Assembly: GCA_963931605.1 (NCBI GenBank)
Contig: OZ007031.1
Location: forward strand, 2,170,001 to 2,234,000
DNA: 64,000 bases
Direction: 5' to 3'
Origin: CALUOB01 sp944322305
GTDB lineage: Bacteria > Actinomycetota > Coriobacteriia > Coriobacteriales > Coriobacteriaceae
In this document: one piece after another, positions 28,089 to 36,678 of the stretch
How positions within the stretch are numbered: the first letter of the stretch is position 1
Layout of the letters: every line of letters starts with the position of its first letter
The notes under the pieces: generated by a model
Seen by the model: the letters and a program-made list of their open reading frames with translations, nothing else
Told to the model about the DNA's origin: nothing
Database searches by the model: none
Made by a program: the position numbers and the translations under genes

Positions 28089-29189
28089 ATGGCCGAGCTT
28101 TCCGCGCACATGCGCGCCCTGGTGCAGCCCCACCTGGCCGGCATCGAGCCCTACGACCCCAACTTCACCCCCACGCGGATCAACCTCTCGGCCAACGAGA
28201 ACACCTACCCCATGCCCGCGCCGGCCCGCGCCGCCATCAACGAGGCGCTGGCCGCCACGCCGCTCAACCGCTATCCCGACCCCATGTCGGGCGCGCTGCG
28301 CAACGAGCTCGCCCGCTGGCACGGCGTCGACCGCGCGTGCGTGTGCGTGGGCAACGGCGGCGACGAGCTGCTCTACAACTTCCTGCTGGCGTTCGGCGGC
28401 CCGGGCCGCACGCTCGTGACCTGCCCGCCGGACTTCTCGGAATACGCGTTTTTCGCCTCGCTGGCGCAAACCGAGGTGGCGCGCGTCTGGCGCGACCCCG
28501 CAACCTTCGAAATAGACGAGCCGGCTCTTCTCGAGGCCGCGCGCACCGCGCAGCTCGTGATTCTCACCTCGCCCAACAACCCCACGGGCAACTTGGTGCC
28601 GACCGAGCTGGTTGAGCGGGTGTGCGCCGCGTGCCCCGGCTTGGTGATGGTGGACGAGGCGTACGGCGAGTTCGCGCCTACGGGTACCTCGGTCGAGCCT
28701 TTGCTTGAGCGCTGCCCCAACCTGGTGGTGCTGCACACGCTTTCCAAGGCGTTCGGCGAGGCGGGCATCCGCTGCGGCTACGTGCTGGCCGCGCCCGACG
28801 TGGTGGAGGTGTTCGCCGCCATCCGCCAGATCTACTCGGTGAACGTGCTCACGCAGGTGGCGGCCACGGCGGCGGTGCGGAACCGCGCGTCCTTTGGGCG
28901 GGTGGTGGAGCAGATCTGCTCCGAGCGCGAGCGCTTGCTGGGCGCACTGCGCGCCCCGCGCTTTGCTGGGGCTGGCCTTGAGGTGTGGCCCAGCGCGGGC
29001 AACTTCGTGCTTGCGCGGATGCCGCGCGCCAGCCAGGTGCGCGCCCGCTTGCGCGACGAGTACTCTATACTCGTACGTGACTTTTCGTACGCGCCGGGGC
29101 TTGACGGCTGCTTGCGCATCACGGTGGGCACGCCGGCCGAGAACGACGCCGTGCTGGCCGCGCTCGCCGAGCTTACGGGTGCCGCTTAA
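28089..29189 (+). CDS. hisC: Histidinol-phosphate aminotransferase
   Basis: This PLP enzyme converts imidazole-acetol phosphate to histidinol phosphate using glutamate. The 366-residue fold type I aminotransferase has NLSANENTYPMP at the start, GNGGDELLYN, SPNNPTGNLVP, MVDEAYGEFAP and the PLP-lysine segment LHTLSKAFGEAGIRCGY. AGGAGG at 28074-28079, inside the end of hisD, serves as its ribosome site, so hisD and hisC are tightly coupled. A 152-nt gap, containing a GGGCGAGAA word at 29242, separates it from hisB. Confidence 0.95.
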   Translation: MAELSAHMRALVQPHLAGIEPYDPNFTPTRINLSANENTYPMPAPARAAINEALAATPLNRYPDPMSGALRNELARWHGVDRACVCVGNGGDELLYNFLLAFGGPGRTLVTCPPDFSEYAFFASLAQTEVARVWRDPATFEIDEPALLEAARTAQLVILTSPNNPTGNLVPTELVERVCAACPGLVMVDEAYGEFAPTGTSVEPLLERCPNLVVLHTLSKAFGEAGIRCGYVLAAPDVVEVFAAIRQIYSVNVLTQVAATAAVRNRASFGRVVEQICSERERLLGALRAPRFAGAGLEVWPSAGNFVLARMPRASQVRARLRDEYSILVRDFSYAPGLDGCLRITVGTPAENDAVLAALAELTGAA

Positions 29190-29341
29190 GTACCCGAAGG
29201 CGGGGCGGCCACGGCCGGGCCCACGCTCAGGGGCGCCCGCTGGGCGAGAAGCGCTCGGGCGGTTCCCGCTTCGGGCGCTTCAGCCCCATGCGGTCCCGCG
29301 CGCGTGCGTACCCAGGCGTTTTGAGAAGGGGAGGAGCCCCG

Positions 29342-31192
29342 ATGACCATTTACCGCAAGCAGCGCAGCACGGCCCCGCGCGGCCGTTCGGTGTACGGATC
29401 CTACACGCCGAGCTGGGTTGCGCAGCCTGAGCCGCAGCCCGAGCCCGAAGCGGCGGAGGCTCCCGCGGCCGTGGGGGAGGCGCCGGCGGAAGATCCTGCC
29501 GCGTTTGGGTTTGACACCTTCGCCGCGGGGTACGACGCGGAGGAGCCTGCGGGCTACGACGCGTCGAGCGCGTACGCATACGGCGCGGAGGATGCGGGAG
29601 ACGCGCTTGCGGCGCCGGCGGCGGGTGACGCCGCGGCGCCTGCGAGCGCGTTTGACGCGGCATCTGCGGTGCCCGAGCCGGAGCGCATCGGCGCGTTCGG
29701 GCCGCTGGACAGCGCGGCGCCGACGTACGACGCCTACGCATGGCCCGCGCCGGACGACGGCGTGGCTGCTGCGTGGGAAAGCGCAGCTGCCGCGCCTTAC
29801 GGCGAGCAGGCGGTTGCTGCCTACGACGCGCCCGGCGAGATCCAGGCGGTAAGCGAGCCGGCCCCTGAATATGTTGCGGACGACGAGGCCGACGCGGACG
29901 TGGCGCCGGTCGCCGACGAGGTCGATGTGGCGGAGGAGCCCGCGGTTGAGCTGGTAGACGCCACGGTCGAGAACCTCGCCTTCGACGTGTCGCTCGCACA
30001 GGGGGCTGCCGACGACCTTGCGGCTGCTGAGGCGCCGGCCGAACCTGCGCTTGCGCCTACCGAGACGGTTGCGCTTGAAGGAGACGCTGCGCCGGAGGCG
30101 GTGGCGGCTGAGGGCGACGCGCTTGGCAAGGAGCCCGCGGCCGAGGATGCCCTTGCCGCTGACGGAGAGGCCGGGACGTCGGATGGCGGGCCGGCTGAGA
30201 AGGCGGAAGCGCCGGCAGCTGAGGCGGACGGGCGGCCCGAGAAACCCGCTGAGCCCGCGGCCGAGGACGGCACGCACGTTGACGACGCCGCTGCGCCTGC
30301 CGCTCCGGCCGAGGTGGCCTCCGGCGCCGATGAGCCCGCTGAGGCGGAAAGCGCCGCCCCCACCTCCGACCTTATCGCCCCCGCGCCGGTGGATCCGAGC
30401 ATCGCCCCGGCTCCGGCGGAGCCGGCGGGTGCTGGCGCTTCGGCTTCCGAGGAGGGCCCGGCGGGTACCACCGTTACGCTCGCGCTCGACTTGGGCGACG
30501 AGCCCGCGCCGGCCGCCGCCCCCGCGGAGGACAAGCCCGCGGCAAGGCCCAAGCGCAAACGCGCCCGCCGCGCGTCTCGCACGGCGCGCGCCGAAGAGCC
30601 GGCGCCCAACCGCACGGCGACCGTGCACCGCGCCACCGGCGAGACCGACATCACCGTGGAGCTCGACCTTGACGGTTCGGGCACCGCGCACATCGCCACC
30701 GGCGTGCCGTTCTTCGACCACATGCTCGACGCGTTCACGCGCCACGGCTTGTTCGACCTCACGGTCGACGCAACCGGCGACGTGGAGGTCGACGCGCACC
30801 ACACCGTTGAGGACACGGGCATCGTGCTGGGTCAGGCCTTTGCCGAGGCGCTGGGCGAGAAGCGCGGCGTCACGCGCTTCGCCGACGTGGCGGTGCCGCT
30901 TGACGAGGCGCTGGTGCAGGCGGTGGTTGACCTTTCGGGCCGCGGCCAGGCGTACTGCCAGCTGCCGATGCCGACCGAGCGCGTGGGTGCCTTCGACACC
31001 GAGCTTGCGGTTGAGTTCTTCTACGCCTTCGCGCGCGACGCCCGCGCCACGCTGCACGTGCGCGAGCTGGCCGGCGCCAACAGCCATCACATCATCGAGG
31101 CGGCGTTCAAGGCGGCGGGCCGTGCGATGCGCCGTGCCTGCGAGCTCGACCCGCGCGTGACGGGCGTTCCCTCCACCAAGGGCTCGCTTTAG
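29342..31192 (+). CDS. hisB: Imidazoleglycerol-phosphate dehydratase with 420-residue acidic N-terminal extension
   Basis: Residues about 423-616 form a normal monofunctional IGP dehydratase with metal motifs FFDHMLDAF, DAHHTVEDTG and NSHHIIEAAFKAAG. The preceding 422 residues are low-complexity, strongly acidic and rich in Ala, Glu, Pro and Asp, beginning MTIYRKQRSTAPRGRSVYGS and ending in a basic stretch KPKRKRARRASRTARA just before the enzyme. There is no signal peptide or known domain in the extension, and no HolPase (HAD) domain is fused. The frame is continuous and a strong GGGGAGGAG precedes ATG 29342, so the long form appears to be real. Internal initiation nearer the enzyme domain is the alternative. 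Confidence 0.88.
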   Translation: MTIYRKQRSTAPRGRSVYGSYTPSWVAQPEPQPEPEAAEAPAAVGEAPAEDPAAFGFDTFAAGYDAEEPAGYDASSAYAYGAEDAGDALAAPAAGDAAAPASAFDAASAVPEPERIGAFGPLDSAAPTYDAYAWPAPDDGVAAAWESAAAAPYGEQAVAAYDAPGEIQAVSEPAPEYVADDEADADVAPVADEVDVAEEPAVELVDATVENLAFDVSLAQGAADDLAAAEAPAEPALAPTETVALEGDAAPEAVAAEGDALGKEPAAEDALAADGEAGTSDGGPAEKAEAPAAEADGRPEKPAEPAAEDGTHVDDAAAPAAPAEVASGADEPAEAESAAPTSDLIAPAPVDPSIAPAPAEPAGAGASASEEGPAGTTVTLALDLGDEPAPAAAPAEDKPAARPKRKRARRASRTARAEEPAPNRTATVHRATGETDITVELDLDGSGTAHIATGVPFFDHMLDAFTRHGLFDLTVDATGDVEVDAHHTVEDTGIVLGQAFAEALGEKRGVTRFADVAVPLDEALVQAVVDLSGRGQAYCQLPMPTERVGAFDTELAVEFFYAFARDARATLHVRELAGANSHHIIEAAFKAAGRAMRRACELDPRVTGVPSTKGSL

Positions 31193-31206
31193 AACCTGAC
31201 ACCTGC

Positions 31207-31281
31207 CATTCGCCATTGGGGACGGGTACGGATGGCAGAACGGGGCGTTCTGCCATCCGTACCCGTCCCCAATGGCGAATG
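31207..31281. repeat. Perfect palindrome with 36-bp arms between hisB and hisH (REP-like)
   Basis: The left arm 31207-31242 and right arm 31246-31281 are exact reverse complements around a GGG loop. The arm contains CCATTGGGGACGGGTACG followed by GATGGCAGAACG. The same word (GGGGACGGGTRCGAATGGCAG-like) recurs at 34349, 44199 and, partly, at 58448, each near a gene end. In RNA this forms a very stable hairpin between hisB and hisH and could set relative expression. Confidence 0.95.
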
Positions 31282-31401
31282 ACGCAACGGCAGGGCAATT
31301 GTTACAACCTGACGCAGATGTTGCGCGCGCGGCTGGGCGGCGGTGACAATAAGAGGGTTCGCAACGGCTCTTGGGCTTTTCTCGCAGGAACGGAGGCGCG
31401 C

Positions 31402-32220
31402 ATGGCCACTCAGCCAACCATCGCGGTTATCGACTACCACAAGGGGAACCTCTCCAGCGTGGCGCGCGGCCTTGCGCGCGCCGGCGCCCATGCGCTGGTG
31501 ACCGACGACCCCGCCGCTATCCGCGCGGCTGACGCGCTGGTGCTGCCGGGCGTGGGGTCGTTTTACGACGCGATCACCTTCATGCGCGCAGCGGGGCAGG
31601 ACCAGGCGGTGATCGACGCGGTCACCGGTGAGCATGCCGTGCCGTTTTTAGGCATCTGCCTGGGGCTTCAGCTGCTGTTCGGCCGCGGCGACGAGGGGGT
31701 TCCGGATCCGGGCGACGAGGCAGTCGCACCGGGCGGCGCGGCGTCTGCGTCCTCTGGTGCCGTTTCCCTTGCCCAAGCCTGCGACGCGCGCGGCTCGGAT
31801 CTCGCCCCCGGCACGGTGTTTTGCGACGCAGACGGCAAGCGCTGGGTGCGGGGTTTGGGTCTTCTGCGCGGCTCGTGCACGCTGCTGCCCGCGCGGCGGC
31901 TCAAGGTGCCGCACGTGGGCTGGGACCAGGTGCACCTGACCGAGCGGGGGCGCGCCTGCCCGCTGCTTACCGGCTTTGCCGAGGGCGCCAACATGTACTT
32001 CACGCACTCCTACGCGCTGGACGCCGACGCCCAGGCCGACGCGGTGGCGGCGGAGACCTTTTACGCGCGTGCGTTCGCCTCGGTGGTGTGGCGCGGCAAC
32101 CTCTACGGCTGCCAGTTCCATCCCGAGAAGTCCTCGACCAAGGGCCACGAGATTCTCGAGAACTTCGTGGCGCTTGCCGCGGCCCGCGCCCGCGGCGACG
32201 AGCCAGAGGAGCGCCGTTAG
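31402..32220 (+). CDS. hisH: Imidazole glycerol phosphate synthase glutaminase subunit HisH
   Basis: HisH releases ammonia from glutamine for HisF. The 272-residue class I glutamine amidotransferase has the start TIAVIDYHKGNLSSV, oxyanion PGVGSF, nucleophile Cys in GICLGLQLLF and the His/Glu of GCQFHPEKSS. It is about 70 residues longer than usual because an Ala/Gly/Ser-rich insert (about residues 93-150) follows the nucleophile helix. All catalytic residues are intact. Start ATG 31402 has GGAGG five bases upstream. hisA follows after 67 nt. Confidence 0.94.
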   Translation: MATQPTIAVIDYHKGNLSSVARGLARAGAHALVTDDPAAIRAADALVLPGVGSFYDAITFMRAAGQDQAVIDAVTGEHAVPFLGICLGLQLLFGRGDEGVPDPGDEAVAPGGAASASSGAVSLAQACDARGSDLAPGTVFCDADGKRWVRGLGLLRGSCTLLPARRLKVPHVGWDQVHLTERGRACPLLTGFAEGANMYFTHSYALDADAQADAVAAETFYARAFASVVWRGNLYGCQFHPEKSSTKGHEILENFVALAAARARGDEPEERR

Positions 32221-32287
32221 CGCCGAGCCCGCCTGCTTTTCTCGCCTGACCCGCGGCAACGCGCCGCAACAGATAAGGAGCCCGTGC

Positions 32288-33028
32288 ATGATTCTCTTCC
32301 CTGCGATCGACTTGGTTGGCGGCAAGGTGGTGCGCCTGGAGCGTGGCGACCGCCGCCGCATGAAGGTGTACGCGGACGACCCGGTAGCCGTGGCGGAGGA
32401 CTTTGCGCGGCAGGGCGCCTCGTGGCTGCACGTGGTCGACCTCTCGGCCACGTTGGAGGAGGACGAGGACGCGCGCGCTGCCAACGTCGCGGCGATCCGC
32501 GCTATCTGCCAGGTACCGGGGCTTTCCATCGACGTGGGCGGCGGCGTGCGGTCGCTCGCGCGTATCGACGAACTGGCGGACCTGGGGTGCAAGCGCATCG
32601 CGCTGGGCACGGTGCTGGTGCGCGAGCCGGGCTTTGCCGAGGTGGCGGCGCGCGCGTTCGGCGAGCTGCTGGTGGCCGACGTGGCTGCGCGCGACGGGCA
32701 GGTCAAGGTGAACGGGTGGCGCGACAACGTGCCGCTTGGCTTGGAGGACGTGGTGGGGCACCTCGCCGAGCTGGGCTTTAAGCATCTGGTGTTCACCGAC
32801 ATCGCGCGCGACGGCATGCAGACCGGCATCGACGTGGAGGCGTATCGGCGCGTGGCCGCGCTCGCTGGCTTCCCGGTGGTGGCCTCGGGCGGGATCTCCA
32901 CCCTGGACGACATCCGCGCGCTTGCCGCAGCCGGCCCGGAGGTTGTCGAGGGAGCCATCACGGGGCGCGCGCTGTACGAGGGGAGCTTCTCGCTTGCCGA
33001 GGCGCTCGCCGCCGCGCGCGAGGCGTGA
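32288..33028 (+). CDS. hisA: Phosphoribosylformimino-5-aminoimidazole carboxamide ribotide isomerase
   Basis: HisA isomerises ProFAR to PRFAR. The 246-residue TIM barrel opens with ILFPAIDLVGGKVVRLERGD, with the catalytic Asp of PAIDL, and has LHVVDLSATLEEDEDA, SIDVGGGVRSLARID, FTDIARDGMQTG (second catalytic Asp in TDIARDG) and VVASGGIST. The length is standard, with no insertion, unlike neighbours HisH and HisF. AAGGAG lies seven bases before the ATG. Confidence 0.95.
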   Translation: MILFPAIDLVGGKVVRLERGDRRRMKVYADDPVAVAEDFARQGASWLHVVDLSATLEEDEDARAANVAAIRAICQVPGLSIDVGGGVRSLARIDELADLGCKRIALGTVLVREPGFAEVAARAFGELLVADVAARDGQVKVNGWRDNVPLGLEDVVGHLAELGFKHLVFTDIARDGMQTGIDVEAYRRVAALAGFPVVASGGISTLDDIRALAAAGPEVVEGAITGRALYEGSFSLAEALAAAREA

Positions 33029-33071
33029 GGGGCGGCCGCCCACCCGTTTCACCTGCAACGAAGGAGTGCCG

Positions 33072-33965
33072 ATGCTGACCAAACGAGTGATCCCGTGCCT
33101 GGACGTGAAGGACGGGCGCGTGGTGAAGGGCGTGAACTTCGTGGCGCTGCGCGACGCCGGCGACCCGGTTGAGCTCGCCGCCGCGTACGACCGCGAGGGT
33201 GCCGACGAGGTTATCTTCTTGGACATCACCGCCACGAGCGACAAGCGCGCCACGACCATAGACATGGCGGCGCGCGCTGCCGAGGAGCTCTCGATTCCCT
33301 ACACGGTGGGCGGCGGCTTTCGCGACCTAAGCGGCATGCGCCAGATGGTGGCCGCGGGCGCCGACAAGCTCTCGCTCAACTCGGCGGCGGTGAAGAACCC
33401 CGAGCTCATCACGGCGGCGGCGCAGATGTTCGGCAGCCAGGCGGTGATCTGCGCGATCGACGCCAAGCGCGTGGGATCGGAGGGCTTCCGCGGCGACGGC
33501 TCGGGTCTGGGCGCTGCGCTGGCGGCCGGTCCGGCAGCGGCGGGCGCGGAGGCATCCGGCCCGGGGCGCTTTCCCGAAGGCGCGGCGGGCGGCAGCTGCG
33601 CGGGCCCCGACCGCTGGGAGGTGTACCTGGCGGGTGGGCGCGTGCCCACGGGCATCGACGCGGTGGCGTGGGCCGCAGAGGCCGCGCGCCGCGGGGCCGG
33701 CGAGATCCTGCTCACGAGCATGGACCGCGACGGCACCAAGGAGGGCTTCGACCTGGCGCTCACGCGCGCGGTGGCGCGTGCGGTGAGCATCCCGGTGATC
33801 GCCTCGGGCGGCGTGGGCGCGCTCGAGCACTTTGCCGAGGGCGTTATCGAGGGCGAGGCCGACGCAGTGCTGGCTGCCAGCGTGTTCCACTTCGGCACGT
33901 TCAGCATCCGGCAGGTGAAGGAGTACATGGCGGCCCAGGGCATCCCGGTGCGCCTGGACTTTTAG
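33072..33965 (+). CDS. hisF: Imidazole glycerol phosphate synthase cyclase subunit HisF
   Basis: HisF makes imidazole glycerol phosphate and AICAR from PRFAR with ammonia channelled from HisH. The TIM barrel has RVIPCLDVKDGRVVKGVNF (catalytic Asp11), DEVIFLDITATSDKR, YTVGGGFRDL, VICAIDAKRVGS, LTSMDRDGTKEGFDL (second Asp) and VIASGGVGALEHF. At 297 residues it is some 45 longer than the family norm: a Gly/Ala/Pro-rich insert of about residues 135-177 sits after the AIDAKRV strand and before WEVYLAGGRV. The catalytic residues are kept. AAGGAG precedes the ATG. Confidence 0.95.
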   Translation: MLTKRVIPCLDVKDGRVVKGVNFVALRDAGDPVELAAAYDREGADEVIFLDITATSDKRATTIDMAARAAEELSIPYTVGGGFRDLSGMRQMVAAGADKLSLNSAAVKNPELITAAAQMFGSQAVICAIDAKRVGSEGFRGDGSGLGAALAAGPAAAGAEASGPGRFPEGAAGGSCAGPDRWEVYLAGGRVPTGIDAVAWAAEAARRGAGEILLTSMDRDGTKEGFDLALTRAVARAVSIPVIASGGVGALEHFAEGVIEGEADAVLAASVFHFGTFSIRQVKEYMAAQGIPVRLDF

Positions 33966-34009
33966 GGGCGCGGCCTCGCCTCGAGGCTGTCCAGCGGGGA
34001 AGGGGAAGC

Positions 34010-34336
34010 ATGCAGATCGACGAGCTGAAGTTCGATGAGCGCGGGCTTATCCCGTGCGTGGTGCAGCAGCACGACACCGGCGAGGTGCTCATGGTGGCGT
34101 GGATGAACGCCGAGTCCATTCGCCGCACGCTTGAGACCGGCACCACCTGGTTTTGGAGCCGCAGCCGCCAGGAGTATTGGAACAAGGGCGTTACCAGCGG
34201 AAACATGCAGCAGGTCAAAGAGCTGTGGGCAGATTGCGACGCCGACACCCTGCTGGTGAGGGTTGACTCGCCGGGCCCCGCCTGCCACACCGGCGCGCGG
34301 AGCTGCTTCTTCAACCGGCTGGACGGACAGCGATAA
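34010..34336 (+). CDS. hisI: Phosphoribosyl-AMP cyclohydrolase
   Basis: HisI opens the adenine ring of PR-AMP. The 108-residue single-domain protein shows LIPCVVQQHDTGEVLMVAWM, FWSRSRQEYWNKG, the metal-binding WADCDADTLLVRVD and GPACHTGARSCFF, including all three conserved cysteines. It is not fused to HisE, which is a separate gene 120 nt downstream beyond a REP-like palindrome. ATG follows GGGGAAGGGGAAG. Confidence 0.94.
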   Translation: MQIDELKFDERGLIPCVVQQHDTGEVLMVAWMNAESIRRTLETGTTWFWSRSRQEYWNKGVTSGNMQQVKELWADCDADTLLVRVDSPGPACHTGARSCFFNRLDGQR

Positions 34337-34343
34337 CCTGCTC

Positions 34344-34407
34344 GCCATGGGGGACGGGTGCGAATGGCAGCATTCGCAACCTGCCGTTCGCGCTTGTGCC
34401 CCATGGC
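34344..34407. repeat. REP-like palindrome between hisI and hisE
   Basis: GCCATGGGGGAC (34344-34355) pairs with GTGCCCCATGGC (34396-34407). Inside, TGCGAATG-GCAG-CATTCGCA forms a perfect small hairpin. The sequence GGGGGACGGGTGCGAATGGCAG is split here as GGGGGACGGGTGCG and AATGGCAG; it is the same word as in the hisB-hisH palindrome. Confidence 0.75.
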
Positions 34408-34456
34408 CGGCGATACAGCGCGTCCGGAGATGCGCACACGTAAGCAAAGGAGCACC

Positions 34457-34780
34457 ATGGGAGAGAGAACAGCCAACGTCAAACCGGGGGACATCGGCGC
34501 CACGCTTGCCAAGCTGGCGGCGGTTATCGCCCAGCGCGACGCCTCGGGCGCAGATCCGAAGGAAAGCTACACGGCGCGCTTGCTCAAAGGGCCGGAGGAC
34601 TACCGCCTGAAGAAGGTGGTCGAGGAGGCCTGCGAGGTCACGCTTGCCGTGAAGGACGGCGACCACGACCACGTTCGCTACGAGGCGGCCGACCTCATCT
34701 ACCACCTGCTGGTGGTGTGCCACGCCAGCGGCGTCACCATAGACGAGCTCGCCGGCGAGCTCGACGCCCGCGCGCACTGA
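34457..34780 (+). CDS. hisE: Phosphoribosyl-ATP pyrophosphohydrolase
   Basis: HisE removes pyrophosphate from PR-ATP, the second step of the pathway. The 107-residue all-alpha MazG-like protein carries SYTARLLKGPEDYRLKKVVEEA, whose E-x2-E residues bind metal, and VRYEAADLIYHLLVVC with the conserved E and D. AAAGGAG precedes ATG 34457. It is the last his gene; a MITE-like palindrome follows after about 20 nt. Confidence 0.93.
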   Translation: MGERTANVKPGDIGATLAKLAAVIAQRDASGADPKESYTARLLKGPEDYRLKKVVEEACEVTLAVKDGDHDHVRYEAADLIYHLLVVCHASGVTIDELAGELDARAH

Positions 34781-35193
34781 CTTAAGCGCCTGATCATTGT
34801 TATTCCTGTTGTTTTAGGCCTCTGCACGCGGTAGGGCTCCTTACCTGAAAAACAAACCAGCAGGTAAGGAGCTTGCTGTTTTCTGGGCTACTCAGTGAGG
34901 TGGCCCAAAACAACAGGAACAACGCGAGGGCTGGTCAAACGCGCGATAAAAGAGGGCTCTGCGCCGGGATAGGGCGAACCGTTTCGCACCCGATTGCGCG
35001 GGATAGGGCTCACGGGCAGCGCGCAGGGGTGCGCGCGGCTGGTGTGTTTCATCGCAACTACAATCCGCTTCATATATTTGTTTACATAAATTTATAATTT
35101 TAACACTGTTGACACTATATGAATTCGAGAACAGCTCATCTGTCGAGCCATAGGGTGAAATCGTCCCATTGGTTTACGGTGGAGGGAGCGTAC
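34781..35193. other. Intergenic region after hisE
   Basis: It contains the palindromic element at 34800-34922, then a distinctly AT-rich block around 35065-35125 (TTTACATAAATTTATAA and TTGACACTATAT), which probably holds the promoter of the following nuclease-like gene. No other gene is seen. Confidence 0.6.
34800..34922. repeat. MITE-like palindromic element 1 (CCTGTTGTTTT termini)
   Basis: The terminal arms TTATTCCTGTTGTTTTAGGC (from 34800) and GCCCAAAACAACAGGAACAA (to 34922) are complementary with two mismatches. Nested inside is a perfect hairpin, GCTCCTTACCTG (34836-34847) with CAGGTAAGGAGC (34861-34872). The total length is 123 bp. The termini share CCTGTTGTTTT with element 2 on the other side of the next gene. 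Confidence 0.85.
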
Positions 35194-36351
35194 ATGGCAG
35201 TGCTTTGCGGGAAATCTGCTTGGGAGTATTGGTCTACACCGCCTCTTGTTGCGGGCGCAGCTTTAACAAATGAGGACATGGCTCAATGTTCGGCGCAGGG
35301 CGGGGGCGACGCGCGCTTGGCTTCTGTGCGCGTTAACGCGTGCGAGACAGTGCGTAAGGTGCATGGACGGTTGCGCACCGACCTAAAGAACCTGTCTCTT
35401 CCCGTTTGCGTTTCTGCCGACAATAGCTCGTCGTTTCGGGATAGCGCGCTCATCACGCCGCACGCGTTTAGCCAGGTAGCGCTGAAGCAGCATGCGTTGT
35501 CCTTGGGCGGCGGGCTCTTTGTCGCGTCGGTTCCGCTTGCATTGGCGCAGGCTTCTCGTAGCTGGTCGTTTTACGAGCTTGTTTTGCACATGTTTGAAGC
35601 GTGCGGCACGTATTGCGTGGCAAACTTCACCGATGCGGCGTCGTATACGTTGGATGCCCTGCGGGCCAACGGCATTGTTAGCCCGGACATGCCAGGCGGC
35701 GTGCGCGAGTACTACGACGCCGACGGGCGACGCGCGGTAGCCGTTTGCGACGATTTCCACGATGTTCCATGGGTGCTTTCATACGACCGCTTTGGCAAGC
35801 CGACCAACTTGTGGCGGCGTCCTCCTCTGGCAACCGTCGAGGAGCTGGAGAACTTTGCGGTGCAGGTGCGGAGGCTTCGCGGGATTCGGATGTTCCGCCA
35901 GGCGGTTGGCTGTGTGCTGAACGGCTCTGCCTCGCCGCTGGAGTCGCGCTTGGTCATGCTGCTTTGCCTTGAACCGCGTTTGGGCGGGCAGGGCTGGCCG
36001 CGGCCGTATCTCAACCGGCGGATCGACTACGCGCCTGCGGCACGCTTGCTTGCAGAAAGAAGCTACGCAATCGCCGATCTCATGTGGCCCGACCAGCGTG
36101 TTTGCATAGAGGTAAACGGCGAGGACTACCATGCTGACCGCGAGGGTTTTACCCTGCAGTCGGGACGGCGGGCGGCGCTCGAGGCCATGGGCTACACCAT
36201 GTTTGAAATCAACTATGACCAGATGTGCGATCTCAGCTGTTTCGGAGCGATGTTGGAAACGTTTTGCGCGCGACTTGGTTTTACGCTGCAGCCGCTAACG
36301 CGTATGTTCCAAATAGAGCGCTCTAGGCTGCATCGGGCGTTGTTTCCTTAA
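35194..36351 (+). CDS. AbiEi-like/DUF559 nuclease-fold orphan protein
   Basis: The 385-residue protein has no close recognisable family name. The N-terminal half is weakly like the AbiEi-type region seen in the protein at 17018. The C-terminal part has SPLESRLVMLL near residue 246, then GGQGWPRPYLNRRI, IADLMWPDQRVCIEVNGEDY followed by H near 293-312, and MGYTMFEINYDQM. This is the E...D-x-W...E-V-x-G..YH pattern of DUF559/Vsr-like endonucleases. No partner gene is adjacent. GGAGGGAG lies five bases before ATG 35194; ATG 35119 is a weaker option. GC is lower than its surroundings. MITE-like elements lie on both sides (34800-34922, 36495-36623), suggesting acquisition as a unit. Confidence 0.6.
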   Translation: MAVLCGKSAWEYWSTPPLVAGAALTNEDMAQCSAQGGGDARLASVRVNACETVRKVHGRLRTDLKNLSLPVCVSADNSSSFRDSALITPHAFSQVALKQHALSLGGGLFVASVPLALAQASRSWSFYELVLHMFEACGTYCVANFTDAASYTLDALRANGIVSPDMPGGVREYYDADGRRAVAVCDDFHDVPWVLSYDRFGKPTNLWRRPPLATVEELENFAVQVRRLRGIRMFRQAVGCVLNGSASPLESRLVMLLCLEPRLGGQGWPRPYLNRRIDYAPAARLLAERSYAIADLMWPDQRVCIEVNGEDYHADREGFTLQSGRRAALEAMGYTMFEINYDQMCDLSCFGAMLETFCARLGFTLQPLTRMFQIERSRLHRALFP

Positions 36352-36678
36352 GGAAAGACCGTAATGTGGGCGCGCGAGCTGGGGTGGCCGCGCTGAATTG
36401 CGGTTTGGAGGCGATTTGGATTGTTGTCGGGCGGCGATGGCGGGGCGTTTTGACCATGAGGAAAGGTATTCTGTGTGCTAGGAAGGAGCGAGGCTCATTA
36501 AACCTGTTGTTTTTGAATACCATCTAAAGTATGGAGATTATATAACATTTTGCGACCTGCGGAAATGATGGCAGATAACAGTTGTCTACTTTGCGGGGGT
36601 GTCCAAAACAACAGGTTTAATGAAACCACGGCTTGACAAGCCGTCCAAGCAGGCCGGTTGGCGCGGATTCTGCTGCAG
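36352..36678. other. Low-GC gap containing MITE-like element 2
   Basis: The 327-nt convergent gap between the nuclease-like gene and tetR carries element 2 and, just after it, a short palindrome GGCTTGACAAGCC at 36630-36642. No gene is evident. Confidence 0.6.
36495..36623. repeat. MITE-like palindromic element 2 (CCTGTTGTTTT termini)
   Basis: TCATTAAACCTGTTGTTTT (36495-36513) and AAAACAACAGGTTTAATGA (36605-36623) are perfect 19-bp terminal inverted repeats. The interior is AT-rich and unrelated to that of element 1. The total is 129 bp. It encodes nothing, as expected for a non-autonomous element. Confidence 0.88.
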
